From Portibacter marinus (GTDB taxonomy: Bacteria > Bacteroidota > Bacteroidia > Chitinophagales > Saprospiraceae), in contig NZ_JAJNKB010000012.1 of NCBI RefSeq assembly GCF_021533195.1, forward strand, positions 21,942 through 85,941: a stretch of DNA of 64,000 nucleotides, written 5' to 3'. Below the pieces are notes generated by a model that did not search any database, was not told the origin of the DNA, and worked only from the letters and a program-made list of their open reading frames with translations. Position numbers and translations under genes: made by a program. Below are positions 36,427-46,468 of this stretch, one piece after another; the stretch's first letter is position 1, and each line of letters opens with the position of its first letter.

Positions 36427-37067
36427 TAAAGGTCAGGGATTTACATATCAACCAGGGAGATTTTATACTTAAACAAATCACATTTAATTTGAGCGAAGGC
36501 GAGTATGTCGTTCTTATGGGTAAGACAGGTAGTGGGAAGTCGACCATTCTAGAAGTCATTTGTGGCCTGCGAAATATCGAACATGGAGAGATTTTTTTGG
36601 GTGACAAGGTCATCACTTCTCTTGATCCGGGTCAGCGACAAATTGGTTACGTGCCACAGGATGGTGCGCTGTTCAGCCATATGAGTGTGATGGGAAATAT
36701 TGCATTTCCTCTCAAGTTGAGGAAGTGGCCAAAAGCTTCCATAAAAACCAGAGTGAATGAATTGGCAGATGAACTGGGAATATTGAATTTATTAAATCGA
36801 AGTACGACCAATCTTAGTGGAGGCGAAATACAACGTGTGGCATTAGCCAGAGCGCTGAGTTTTAAGCCTTCGGTATTGTGTCTGGATGAACCATTAAGCG
36901 CTTTAGATGATGAAACTAAAGAAGATATGATCTCCGTATTAAAGGTTTTGCAACGTAAACATAAGGTGACCATGCTCCATGTTTCTCACTCGCGAATAGA
37001 GGCTGAGCGCCTGGCAGATCGAGTGCTTCACATGGATGAACTGTGTGGCCAGCAGAGAGAAAGGTAA
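36423..37067 (+). CDS. modC: Molybdate/tungstate ABC transporter ATP-binding protein
   Basis: The 214-residue ATPase has Walker A GKTGSGKST near residue 36, Q-loop VPQDGALF, signature LSGGEIQRVALARALS and Walker B VLCLDEPLSALDD. It ends soon after the H-loop (LHVSHSR), so it lacks the C-terminal TOBE/mop domain that senses molybdate in longer ModC proteins. This is the compact form found in many Bacteroidota. It is the last gene of the modABC operon; a weak terminator follows at 37083. Confidence 0.9.
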   Translation: MIKVRDLHINQGDFILKQITFNLSEGEYVVLMGKTGSGKSTILEVICGLRNIEHGEIFLGDKVITSLDPGQRQIGYVPQDGALFSHMSVMGNIAFPLKLRKWPKASIKTRVNELADELGILNLLNRSTTNLSGGEIQRVALARALSFKPSVLCLDEPLSALDDETKEDMISVLKVLQRKHKVTMLHVSHSRIEAERLADRVLHMDELCGQQRER

Positions 37068-37082
37068 AAGCCATAAATGAAA

Positions 37083-37111
37083 GTGTTTGATCATTAAACA
37101 CGATCTTTTTT
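37083..37111 (+). terminator. Possible terminator after modC
   Basis: A 6-bp stem, GTGTTT with AAACAC around a 7-base loop, is followed after GATC by six T residues. The stem is short and separated from the T-run by 4 bases, so termination is probably weak and the downstream regulator gene could be partly read through. Confidence 0.35.
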
Positions 37112-37198
37112 AAATAAGAGTTGAGCCTGGATCTTGTACCTATCGTCGATAATTTTATTAAATTGAGACTATCCAAAAAGGCATTTTAAATTTGATCA

Positions 37199-40100
37199 AT
37201 GCGAACACTCGTTATTTTCTGTATTCTGTTCACCTTGTCTTTTGGACTGATCAAGGCTCAAGGCGAATCCCATACTTTTAATCGAATTACTGTCAATGAA
37301 CACCTGGCGCACAGCGACATCATGGATCTGGTACAAGATCATGACGGATATCTTTGGATTGCCACTAATAATGGATTAAACAAGTATGATGGCTACCAGA
37401 TGAAGACTTTCAAATCTGATGTAGACGACAGTACTTCCATTCCTGGAAACAGAATCACTCAGCTGGAAAAGGATGAAGACGGTTTTATTTGGATTAATAT
37501 AGAACATAAAGGTCTCTTTTCATTTGATCCTCACAGCATGAAGTTTCGAAAACAGAATTTGTCTGCTCTGGGTGGTCTGTACACGGATGGCCAATTAGGT
37601 ACCGATTTCTATCTTTTTCAAGAGCAATTTATAGCTTTCATAGAGGGAGTGGGATTGATCAAAATACCGGTGGATGAAGGTGAATTTGCAGGAGGTCTTC
37701 AGCTCTTGTCTAAAAGCAAATCAAGCCGTGCCAGACTATCATCATTTATGCTCAGCGAGCAAGGCTTGTTATGCCTTTTGAGCGATGGAACCATTGAATT
37801 ATTAGATCATCAGGGTGTCATTTCGCAGGTACTTTTGCCTGTTGGCCATACCACAAATATTCAAAAGATTTATTACAAAGACGATCGGTTATATACCTTA
37901 TCAAGCGATGAAGTAGTGATCTTTAATTGGAGATTAGGTCAATGGAACTATGAGAAAAAGCATGACCTGAACTTGGAAGAAGAGGTGCGATTTCGAGACT
38001 TGTTGGTAGATATTAACAACGAGATTTGGTTTTCTAATTTAAACCATGTTTATAAGATTGAAACTTCGAGTGGAAAAGTAATCGATATAGGGATAGAGCA
38101 TTGTTCATTTCTCTTTCAGGATCGTTTTGGAGTCCTATGGCTACCCACTGTAGGTTATGGGATATATTTTACAAGTCTCATCAAAAAGCAGTTCAAAAAG
38201 ATCATCAATGAGGAAGATCCAGATCGGATAGTATCTTCAATTTACGTTGATCATCGTGGCAGAAAATGGATAGGTTACAGGGATGGTTTGACCATTTTTA
38301 GCACTGATGCTGATGCTGATGGTGATCATATCCCAATGCAACATTTTTTTCTGGGTCAGTATATTTCATTTATCAAAGAGGGACCAGATCACACCTTATG
38401 GATTGGCGTCAAGCACCGGGGTTTATTCAAAGTACGAGAAAACCGGGGTCAATTGTCATTTTACAATATCAGGAGCGAGGTCAATGGAGATCTTTCATCA
38501 TTTGACAACCTGATGAGAATGACCATTGACAGCAGCCACAGATTATGGGTGTCTACCTTTGTGGAAGGCCTGTTTATTTTTGACTTGGAAGCCAATACAG
38601 TAGAAAGATTGAACAGTAAAGAGGGTCAACCTAATGGATTGGTGAGCAGCAATCTTACAGATGTTTATTACGATCAGTTAGCTCATAAGATCTGGGTCGG
38701 TTCCAGAGATGCTGGCCTGCAAGCCATAACTAGTACTGAGGATCATGAGTATCATGTTGACTCGTATCAATATGATCCATCAGATTTTAATAGTATCAGC
38801 AGTAATCATACATGGCAGATTGTAAGAACGGAAGATTCCATTCTTTGGGTTGCAACTTTAGGAGGAGGGATGAACAGGGTCATCGAAAATGATGTATCTG
38901 GTGATTTGAGATTTCGTCGGTATACCACAACTGATGGGCTGATCGACAATGATGTCGAGGGTGTACTGGAAGACGAATGTGGTAATCTATGGCTAAGTGG
39001 GGTAGGGATTACAAAAGTCTTGGTTCAAGAGGAAACTTTTGAGCACTTTGACTATGAAGACGGTTTGCAAAGCAATTCTTTTAAAGTAGGAGCTAGTTTC
39101 AAAGATAGAGAAAACAGACTTTATTTCGGGGGTATCAATGGCGTAAATTACTTCTTACCACAAGACATCACGTATGATACCATCGTGCCGGAAGTGGTCA
39201 TTTCACAGGTAAAAATAAACGATGGTAAAAATGAATATATACTAACTCCCTCTCAGGGCATTGAAACCTTCGTCCTCCCTGCTGATGATAATAACATCAC
39301 CTTTAGTTTTGTAGGATTGCAATTCAATGCACCTACCAATAATCAATATCAGTTCAGACTATCTGGACATGATGAAGGCTGGTCACATGTGAAATACCCG
39401 AATCTGCAAGCCAATTATCTGAATGTTCCTCCCGGAAATTATCAATTTCAAGTGAAAGCATCAAACAGTGATGCGAGGTGGTCTCCCGAAATCGCGAGTA
39501 TTGAGATCTTGATCAAAAAACCATGGTACGTCACCATTTGGGCTTATTTGTGTTACACCTTGCTGATGCTTTTGGGACTATTTCTCTTTAAGAAGTTTAC
39601 AGAGAAGCAATTTCGTTTGCAGAATGAACTTCTATTGGCTGAAAAAGAACATGAACTTGACCGTTCTAAATTGTCGTTTTTCACTAAAATATCGCATGAA
39701 TTAAGAACACCATTGACCCTGATTAAAGGGCCGCTAGAAGAAATTTTACTATTACCCAAGCTTAGTCATAAGGCAAAAAATAAGCTTGATCTAATGCAAA
39801 AAAGTACCAATAGGCTGCTGAATTTAACCAATCAACTACTGGATTTTCGCAAGATGGAGACCGGTAACATGAAGTTGAATGCATCGCGACAGAACATTGT
39901 GAAATTTTCGCAGGAATTGTTTTTGCTTTTCTCGCAAAGCGCTCATAAAAAAGATATTAATTACCAATTCTGTTCTAATGTGAAGTATTCAGAACTTTAT
40001 TTCGATGCGCCCAAACTTGAAATCATTTTGATGAATTTGCTGATGAATGCTTACAAGTACACCCCTAAAAACGGAAAGATTGTCTTTAAAATCAATGAGG

Positions 40101-41320
40101 TAGGTCATATGCACGAGAATGCCGTCTGGACTGAAAAAAAGTTGGTCGAGAACTATGTGGAAATTAGAATTTTAGATAATGGTCGGGGAATGAAAGTGCA
40201 AGAAATAGCCAAAGTATTTAATCCTTACTATCAAGTTAAGAATGTCTCTGCCAGTGATACACTGGGAACAGGCTTAGGGTTGTCTCTGGTCAAGGGTATG
40301 GTGGAACTACACAGTGGTGAAATCAACATCGAGAGCGCTGAAAATCAAGGTACTGAATGCATTGTGAGATTACCTCAAGGTCGAGAGCATTTGAAAGCAG
40401 AAGAAGTCCTAGAAATAAACCATCCATCACCTTCTTGTTTTTCACATGAAATCGATGAAGTATATGTGACGACAGCAGAATCGAGTGATGCCTATATCAA
40501 CGGTTTACTGAATAAGGAGAAACAGTATAAAGTGTTGATTGTGGAAGATAACCCAGAAATCAACAGCTACATTAAAAGTGTTCTGGAGAAGGAATTTCAT
40601 GCAGAATGTGCCTATGATGGTAAGGAAGGATTCGAAATGGCTCTTGAATTTGAACCTGATTTAATATTGAGTGATGTGATGATGCCCGTACTTGACGGAA
40701 TCGCCTTATGCGAAAAGATTAAAAGTGATGAAGCTACAGCCCATATTCCAGTGATTTTGCTCACGGCACGTACTTCTATCGTCTATCAGCTCAATGGACT
40801 AGAAAAAGGAGCGGAAGACTACATCAGTAAACCTTTCAGTGCAAATATTTTGCAAATGAAAATCAGGGCGATTTTGAAAAACCGAGAACTTCAACGCGAA
40901 TTTTATCGACGCCAAATGCATCTTTTACCCATAGAAAAAAACAGTCTGAATGAAGATGAATTATTAGTATGCGAAGCGATCGCGCACATTGAGAAAAATA
41001 TAAATAATAGTGATCTGGACGTTGAGTCATTGAGTGAAAAACTTTGCCAAAGTCGTTCTAATCTGTATCGCAAAGTTAAATTGGTTACTGGAAAGTCACT
41101 GGTGGAATTAATAAGAGATGTCAGATTAAGATATGCAGCTTCACTTCTCAGGGAAAGAAAATTGACGGTGACAGAAATTGCATACCAGTCAGGGTTTAGC
41201 AGCATTAAATATTTTAGGAAGTGCTTTAAGAAGCAATATGAAGTTAATCCCTCTGAGTTTCACTTAATCGATCATGTCCACCGTGAACACCTCGTCAAAA
41301 CACAAGTAAAATACAACTGA
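37199..41320 (+). CDS. Hybrid two-component system regulator (periplasmic propeller, kinase, receiver, AraC HTH)
   Basis: The 1373-residue protein joins all parts of a two-component system. After the signal peptide come two runs of regulator-propeller repeats (DHDGYLWIATNNGLNKYDG, DGFIWINIEHKGLFSFDP), a Y_Y_Y beta domain (FRLSGHDEGWSHVKYPNL) and a membrane helix near 777-797. Next are the His kinase with SHELRTPLTLIKGPLEE near 830, the HATPase with NGRGM and GTGLGLSLVKGMVELH, a receiver with phospho-Asp in LILSDVMMP near 1157, and a C-terminal AraC DNA-binding domain (TEIAYQSGFSSIKYFRKCFKK). It senses oligosaccharide in the periplasm and should switch on the SusC operon that starts 218 bases downstream. 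Confidence 0.96.
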   Translation: MRTLVIFCILFTLSFGLIKAQGESHTFNRITVNEHLAHSDIMDLVQDHDGYLWIATNNGLNKYDGYQMKTFKSDVDDSTSIPGNRITQLEKDEDGFIWINIEHKGLFSFDPHSMKFRKQNLSALGGLYTDGQLGTDFYLFQEQFIAFIEGVGLIKIPVDEGEFAGGLQLLSKSKSSRARLSSFMLSEQGLLCLLSDGTIELLDHQGVISQVLLPVGHTTNIQKIYYKDDRLYTLSSDEVVIFNWRLGQWNYEKKHDLNLEEEVRFRDLLVDINNEIWFSNLNHVYKIETSSGKVIDIGIEHCSFLFQDRFGVLWLPTVGYGIYFTSLIKKQFKKIINEEDPDRIVSSIYVDHRGRKWIGYRDGLTIFSTDADADGDHIPMQHFFLGQYISFIKEGPDHTLWIGVKHRGLFKVRENRGQLSFYNIRSEVNGDLSSFDNLMRMTIDSSHRLWVSTFVEGLFIFDLEANTVERLNSKEGQPNGLVSSNLTDVYYDQLAHKIWVGSRDAGLQAITSTEDHEYHVDSYQYDPSDFNSISSNHTWQIVRTEDSILWVATLGGGMNRVIENDVSGDLRFRRYTTTDGLIDNDVEGVLEDECGNLWLSGVGITKVLVQEETFEHFDYEDGLQSNSFKVGASFKDRENRLYFGGINGVNYFLPQDITYDTIVPEVVISQVKINDGKNEYILTPSQGIETFVLPADDNNITFSFVGLQFNAPTNNQYQFRLSGHDEGWSHVKYPNLQANYLNVPPGNYQFQVKASNSDARWSPEIASIEILIKKPWYVTIWAYLCYTLLMLLGLFLFKKFTEKQFRLQNELLLAEKEHELDRSKLSFFTKISHELRTPLTLIKGPLEEILLLPKLSHKAKNKLDLMQKSTNRLLNLTNQLLDFRKMETGNMKLNASRQNIVKFSQELFLLFSQSAHKKDINYQFCSNVKYSELYFDAPKLEIILMNLLMNAYKYTPKNGKIVFKINEVGHMHENAVWTEKKLVENYVEIRILDNGRGMKVQEIAKVFNPYYQVKNVSASDTLGTGLGLSLVKGMVELHSGEINIESAENQGTECIVRLPQGREHLKAEEVLEINHPSPSCFSHEIDEVYVTTAESSDAYINGLLNKEKQYKVLIVEDNPEINSYIKSVLEKEFHAECAYDGKEGFEMALEFEPDLILSDVMMPVLDGIALCEKIKSDEATAHIPVILLTARTSIVYQLNGLEKGAEDYISKPFSANILQMKIRAILKNRELQREFYRRQMHLLPIEKNSLNEDELLVCEAIAHIEKNINNSDLDVESLSEKLCQSRSNLYRKVKLVTGKSLVELIRDVRLRYAASLLRERKLTVTEIAYQSGFSSIKYFRKCFKKQYEVNPSEFHLIDHVHREHLVKTQVKYN

Positions 41321-41440
41321 TTTTGCGAATCCTTTGAAAAGAAGTAAGATGTATCGCATGGCATTGCATGAAAAAAATTAATTACTGAACATCCATCTCT
41401 TATGACTATAAAAGTCTGAATTCAGGGCATTTGAACAATA

Positions 41441-41472
41441 TGTACCCCTGATTTGATCGATTTGTTCCCCTG
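41441..41472 (+). promoter_or_regulatory. Tandem direct repeat, candidate operator of the hybrid regulator
   Basis: TGTACCCCTG at 41441-41450 and TGTTCCCCTG at 41463-41472 are near-identical direct repeats with start-to-start spacing of 22 bases, about two turns of the helix. This is the layout bound by AraC-type domains. The repeats lie 66-97 bases upstream of the SusC start, and the second covers the proposed -33 element. The AraC-domain regulator gene ends just upstream. No footprint exists; the role is inferred. Confidence 0.5.
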
Positions 41473-41492
41473 TATAATGGACAGTTATTTTC
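41462..41492 (+). promoter_or_regulatory. Candidate Bacteroidota-type promoter of the SusC operon
   Basis: The Bacteroidota housekeeping promoter has a TTG at -33 and TAnnTTTG at -7 with about 19-21 bases between. TTG at 41462-41464 is followed after 21 bases by TATTTTC at 41486-41492, a partial match to the -7 box. Transcription would then start near 41500, leaving a leader of about 38 bases before the SusC ATG. The -33 element lies within the second operator repeat, consistent with an activated promoter. Confidence 0.35.
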
Positions 41493-41537
41493 AACTTTAA
41501 ATCTGAGATAACTTTCAATTCTTTAAAAATTAACAGT

Positions 41538-44500
41538 ATGGTAAAAAGATCAAATTTTGGTTCACCACTTCTGCTATTAGTGCTGCTGATATTCACTACT
41601 CAATTGTCATCGCAGATCGTAGTGGAAGGAAGTGTTTCAGACGCTAATGGAATTCCGCTAATCGGGGTTGCCATTTCAGAGCAAGGCACAAATAATGGTA
41701 CGATATCCGACATCGACGGAAACTATACCATTGAAGTTAGCGAAGACGCTATTTTACAGTATTCGTATTTAGGGTATTTTACGCGTGAAGTTGCAGTCAA
41801 TGAGACTACAGATTACAATATTACATTGCGTGAGGAAGCTGCTCAACTGGATGAAGTGGTTGTGGTCGGCTATGGAACCGAACAGAAATCTAATTTGACG
41901 GGGTCAGTTGCCAGTATTAAAAACGAAGAGCTGACCATGGTTCCAACAGCAAGTACTACAGGACTCCTTGCGGGAAGAACGCCTGGTGTTATTACAAAAC
42001 AGAATTCAGGTTTACCCGGCAGTGACGATACTTCCATTAGAATAAGAGGATTTGCAGGAGAGCCATTGGTGCTGGTGGATGGTGTTCAGATGACCGGAGG
42101 ACTAACCAGAATTGATCCCAATGACATCGAGAGTATTAATATTTTGAAAGATGCCTCGGCTGCTGTGTATGGTTCCAGGGCCGGTAATGGTGTCATACTA
42201 GTCACCACGAAAAGGGGATCAAGTGGTCCGCCGAAGATTTCCTATGATGGCAGTATTACTTTTCAAGAAGCTACAGCAGCATTGCAACACGTTAATGCCG
42301 GAGAATTCGTAGAACTTTCAAGGGAGGCAGACTTACTGGATGTAGGAGATATTAATGCCACTTTCACTGAAGAAGACCTTAGAAATTATCAAGAAGGTGC
42401 ACCAGGATTTGAGGGAGGTGACTGGACAGGCGCGCTATTTAATAATTTTGCTCCACTTCAGCAACACAGTTTAAAAGTATCCGGAGGTTCAGAAAACGCG
42501 CGATATTTCTCCTCGCTTGGATTTACGCAGCAGGAGAGTTATTTTGCTTCCCGGGATTATGACTATGATCGGTTGAATGCCAGAACCAATATTGACATAG
42601 ATGTTTCTAAGAATATTCTCTTTACAATGGACCTTTCCTATCGTTACGACTTCAGAGAATCTGCAAGAGATATCAATGGTGTATACAATGATCTGGCTAC
42701 TGCCCAACCGATTTATCCTGTTACTCTTCCTGACCCCACACTTGGAGTACCCTATACAGGCTTTAGTCAAAGAAATCCAATAGCAAGTTCTACACAGTCT
42801 GATTTTGGTTGGAACAAAAGAAGAGACGACACCTTCAGAGGTAGAATGGCGCTACAATATAAACTTCCTTTCATAGAAGGATTGAAAATTAGAGGAGAGC
42901 TCAATACTGTACAGGTCAACAGATCCATTAAGAATCTAAGAACACCATATCATGTTTGGCAATACGATCCGGCGACCGATTCGTACATCGACCAGGGGGT
43001 TAATAGTCCTACTAGCTCTATTTCCGATTACCAATTCAGGAGTAATCAACTTTATCCTCTAGTTTCACTAGAATATGAAAAGTCTTTAGGTCAACATGAT
43101 TTAAAGTTCTTGGCATTGGGTGAGCAACAGACCAGAACTTTTAGTTTTATTTCTGCCTCAAGAGATAATCTATTGTCTACTGCCATCCCAGAACTGTTCA
43201 CGGGATCAGAAGACTTTCAAACGAACAATGGATCTTCGGGTGCTGACATCGGCCGTAAAAGTTTGGTGGGGAGGCTAAACTATAAATTTGCAGATCGATA
43301 TTTGTTTGAAGCCACTTTCAGAGCTGATGGCAATGTTTTATTTGCGCCAGAAAAGAGATGGGGCTATTTTCCAAGTTTTTCAGCTGGATGGATCATTTCA
43401 CAGGAACCATTCATGGCGGGTACTTCAGGCTTTTTAGATCGACTAAAATTGAGGGCTTCCTACTCCGAGTTAGGAGATGATACAGCTAATGGTCTTAGTG
43501 GTTTTGATTACTTGACCGGTTACAGGCAGGTCAATACAAACGATCCTTATTTATTAGGAAACAACTCTGTGCAACCACAAATCGTAACTTTAGGATTGGT
43601 GAACCCATTATTGACATGGGAAGAGATTACCATCTATAATTTAGGACTAGAGATGGCCTTCTTACAAGGTAAGTTGGCAGCGGAAGTGGATGTTTTTTAC
43701 AGAGAACGGGATGGATTACTCGGTGAAAATTTGAAAGAAATTCCAAGCACCTTTGGAGGGTCGCTTCCTTTAGTCAATCTAAATAGTCAAAATAATAGAG
43801 GGATTGAAGCGATGGTTTCATATCGTGAAAATATTGGCAATGTGAGAATTAATATCTCACCAAATTTCACTTACGCAAGGGCCAGATGGGGTGATGTTTT
43901 TGATGAGGAAGAATTTACAGATCCGGATCAATTAAGAATCAATGGTCGTGAAGGTCAATGGGTTAATCGAAATTTTGGGTATGTAACGGATGGCATTTTT
44001 ATGAGTCAGGAGGAAATAGACAACTATTCGATTATTCAGGATGATGGAGACAACTCAACACTTCGACCTGGGGATATTCGGTACGTAGATCAAAATGATG
44101 ATGGCATCATTGATTTTAGGGATCAGCAAGTGATTAGTTATGCCAGTGGCATACCTGATATCTCTTACGGAATGAATACAGGAATCACCTACAAGAATTT
44201 CAGCTTTAATATGTTGTTACAAGGGGCTTCAAATTTCAGCATCAATATCAATGGTTCTGCGAGAAATATGTTCAGTAACTTTTCTACGCCTTTGACTTAC
44301 CATTATGATTTAAGATGGCAACCGGATCCTGAGAATCCTGGTGAAAACATAAATCCGAATGCTGCCCTTCCAGCTGCCACATTATCACCGGGTGTTAACA
44401 ATGGCAGGGATTCAGATTTCTATCGAATTGATGTGACCTATTTGCGAATTAAAAACGTCAATCTAGCTTTTAATATTCCACAGTCCATGACAGAGAGAAT

Positions 44501-44666
44501 AAGAATTCAGCAGTTTCAGGTTTATGCAGCGGCAGAGAATTTACATACTTTTTCAAACCTGGGAATTTATCGCAATTCATTCGACCCCGAATCGGCAGGC
44601 GGTAATCCTTCCAGAAATTTCCCCAATAACAGAAATTACACGATTGGGTTAAGAACTACATTCTAA
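41538..44666 (+). CDS. SusC/RagA family TonB-linked outer-membrane glycan transporter
   Basis: The 1042-residue protein has a signal peptide, then a CarboxypepD-like beta domain (VVEGSVSDANGIPLIGVAI). The TonB-box-adjacent plug follows (DEVVVVGYGTEQKSNLTGSVASIK), then a 22-strand barrel ending in an aromatic residue (NYTIGLRTTF). It imports oligosaccharides through the outer membrane, capped by the SusD lipoprotein encoded 17 bases downstream. It is the first gene of an operon that also holds two sulfatases, so the imported glycan is expected to be sulfated. Confidence 0.96.
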   Translation: MVKRSNFGSPLLLLVLLIFTTQLSSQIVVEGSVSDANGIPLIGVAISEQGTNNGTISDIDGNYTIEVSEDAILQYSYLGYFTREVAVNETTDYNITLREEAAQLDEVVVVGYGTEQKSNLTGSVASIKNEELTMVPTASTTGLLAGRTPGVITKQNSGLPGSDDTSIRIRGFAGEPLVLVDGVQMTGGLTRIDPNDIESINILKDASAAVYGSRAGNGVILVTTKRGSSGPPKISYDGSITFQEATAALQHVNAGEFVELSREADLLDVGDINATFTEEDLRNYQEGAPGFEGGDWTGALFNNFAPLQQHSLKVSGGSENARYFSSLGFTQQESYFASRDYDYDRLNARTNIDIDVSKNILFTMDLSYRYDFRESARDINGVYNDLATAQPIYPVTLPDPTLGVPYTGFSQRNPIASSTQSDFGWNKRRDDTFRGRMALQYKLPFIEGLKIRGELNTVQVNRSIKNLRTPYHVWQYDPATDSYIDQGVNSPTSSISDYQFRSNQLYPLVSLEYEKSLGQHDLKFLALGEQQTRTFSFISASRDNLLSTAIPELFTGSEDFQTNNGSSGADIGRKSLVGRLNYKFADRYLFEATFRADGNVLFAPEKRWGYFPSFSAGWIISQEPFMAGTSGFLDRLKLRASYSELGDDTANGLSGFDYLTGYRQVNTNDPYLLGNNSVQPQIVTLGLVNPLLTWEEITIYNLGLEMAFLQGKLAAEVDVFYRERDGLLGENLKEIPSTFGGSLPLVNLNSQNNRGIEAMVSYRENIGNVRINISPNFTYARARWGDVFDEEEFTDPDQLRINGREGQWVNRNFGYVTDGIFMSQEEIDNYSIIQDDGDNSTLRPGDIRYVDQNDDGIIDFRDQQVISYASGIPDISYGMNTGITYKNFSFNMLLQGASNFSININGSARNMFSNFSTPLTYHYDLRWQPDPENPGENINPNAALPAATLSPGVNNGRDSDFYRIDVTYLRIKNVNLAFNIPQSMTERIRIQQFQVYAAAENLHTFSNLGIYRNSFDPESAGGNPSRNFPNNRNYTIGLRTTF

Positions 44667-44683
44667 GCAAAAAAAGAATAAAA

Positions 44684-46465
44684 ATGAATAAAATATATAT
44701 TATAGTTTTCTGTCTTGCCCTGGTTCAGGCTTGTACAGATCCATTTGAACTTACTAGAAACGACATCATACAGGAGGATTTGGTTTTCGAGGATGAAAAT
44801 CTATCCAATGCTTTTTTAGCTGATTTATACAGTGACGCTTTGTTTCAGTATACTTCAGGACAAAGTAACTTCAATATGAATTTGATCAATGCCATGGGTG
44901 GTGAATCCAGAAATTTTGCTCCTTGGCAGGCCCCCTTCGGCCAGGTCATTGGTCCGATTTTTAATGAAACTGGTGCGGGTGTTATTTCTTATTGGCCATA
45001 CGACCATATTAGGCAATGTAATATTTTCATAGAAAAGCTTGGTGAATCTTCACTTGATCCAGAGTTCGTGGAAGTTAGGGTGGCTGAAGCTAAATTTATA
45101 AGAGCACATGCCTACTTTGAAATGGTTAAGCGATATGGCGGCGTTCCGATTGTCACAGAAGCTTTACCAATCGACGCAACACAAGACCAACTTTTTGTAA
45201 GCAGAAATTCAGAGAAAGAGGTTTATGATTTTATTGGTAGTGAGATGGATGCAATTGCAGCAGTATTACCAGGTATTGCAGATGATGATGGAAGAGTGAC
45301 CAAGTGGGCAGCGCTTGCCATGAAAAGCAGAGCGATGTTGTATGCTGCAAGTGTGGCTCAATTTGGAAATGTTCAATTAGACGGCTTGTTGGGATTTCCG
45401 GCTTCAGAAGCTCAAAGCTATTATCAAAAATCCCTGGCTGCTTCAAAAGAAGTCTTAGATGACGGACCATTTACCCTTTATCGCAAGCAAGAAGATAAAG
45501 TGCAGAATTTCACTGATTTATTCATAGATGAAGCAGGAAACCCTGAAGTGATTTTAGCTGAAAAATGGGATGCGGTTGCCGGAAAAGGACACGATTGGGA
45601 CTTGACAGCTCATCCGGATGGCTACGGATTCAGTTGGAATTCTAATTATCCGGTCTACCTGGAAAAGTTGGAATTATTTGATTTCATGGATGGAAGTTCT
45701 GGCAAAGTGGACAGAGCACTGTATGATGATGCAACACCAGTAGACCCAGAATGGTTTTTTGGCCAGAGAGATCCCAGAATGCGTGCCTCGATTTCTTATC
45801 CGGGGATGATATGGAGAGGGCAAACGGCCTTTTATCACAGAAGTACCGACTACACAGACCCAACCGATGGAGAAGTGAAACGAAGTACAGATAATTCATT
45901 TATTATTCCGGGTTCAGACGGATGGAGAGGTGCCGGACCCCGAAGGAACATCAACGCAGCAGTAACTTCTCTGCAAATCAGGAAGAGGTTGGATGAAAAT
46001 CTTCCTGCCACAGGTACCAACCTATCAAGTACTGATTTTCATATTTTCAGACTTGCGGAGATTATGCTGAATTACATTGAGGCTGCCTATTATTTAGGAG
46101 ATCCCAATGGTGATATGGCCACCTATCTCAATGATGAAATCAGGGATAGAGCGGGCATGCCAGCTATTCCTAAAGGAGAAATAACGGAGGATAGAATTCG
46201 TCAGGAAAGGCAAGTTGAATTAGCCTTTGAGCAGCATGTCTTTTGGGACTTAAGAAGGTGGAGAATTGCTGTGGAAGAATTGGACAATAAGGAAAAAACC
46301 AGGATGCATTTCCGATATAATTACGATACAAAGATGTACACGATTGAAACTGCCCCAGGAGATAGAGGCAATGTGCGCAGCCATACGGAACGAAATTACT
46401 ACTACGCCCTGGGCTTGGGAATTATATCTGATAATCCTAATTTGATCGAAAATCCAGGGTATTAA
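44684..46465 (+). CDS. SusD/RagB family surface glycan-binding lipoprotein
   Basis: The 593-residue lipoprotein has a signal ending Val-Gln-Ala-Cys (VQACTDPFELT). Tetratricopeptide-like helices follow (AEAKFIRAHAYFEMVKRYGGVPIVTEAL), as does the C-terminal SusD region with FRLAEIMLNYIEAAYYLGDPNG and RQERQVELAFEQHVFWDLRRW. It binds the polysaccharide at the cell surface and closes the SusC pore. The sulfatase gene begins 3 bases after its stop. Confidence 0.95.
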   Translation: MNKIYIIVFCLALVQACTDPFELTRNDIIQEDLVFEDENLSNAFLADLYSDALFQYTSGQSNFNMNLINAMGGESRNFAPWQAPFGQVIGPIFNETGAGVISYWPYDHIRQCNIFIEKLGESSLDPEFVEVRVAEAKFIRAHAYFEMVKRYGGVPIVTEALPIDATQDQLFVSRNSEKEVYDFIGSEMDAIAAVLPGIADDDGRVTKWAALAMKSRAMLYAASVAQFGNVQLDGLLGFPASEAQSYYQKSLAASKEVLDDGPFTLYRKQEDKVQNFTDLFIDEAGNPEVILAEKWDAVAGKGHDWDLTAHPDGYGFSWNSNYPVYLEKLELFDFMDGSSGKVDRALYDDATPVDPEWFFGQRDPRMRASISYPGMIWRGQTAFYHRSTDYTDPTDGEVKRSTDNSFIIPGSDGWRGAGPRRNINAAVTSLQIRKRLDENLPATGTNLSSTDFHIFRLAEIMLNYIEAAYYLGDPNGDMATYLNDEIRDRAGMPAIPKGEITEDRIRQERQVELAFEQHVFWDLRRWRIAVEELDNKEKTRMHFRYNYDTKMYTIETAPGDRGNVRSHTERNYYYALGLGIISDNPNLIENPGY

Positions 46466-46468
46466 GAA

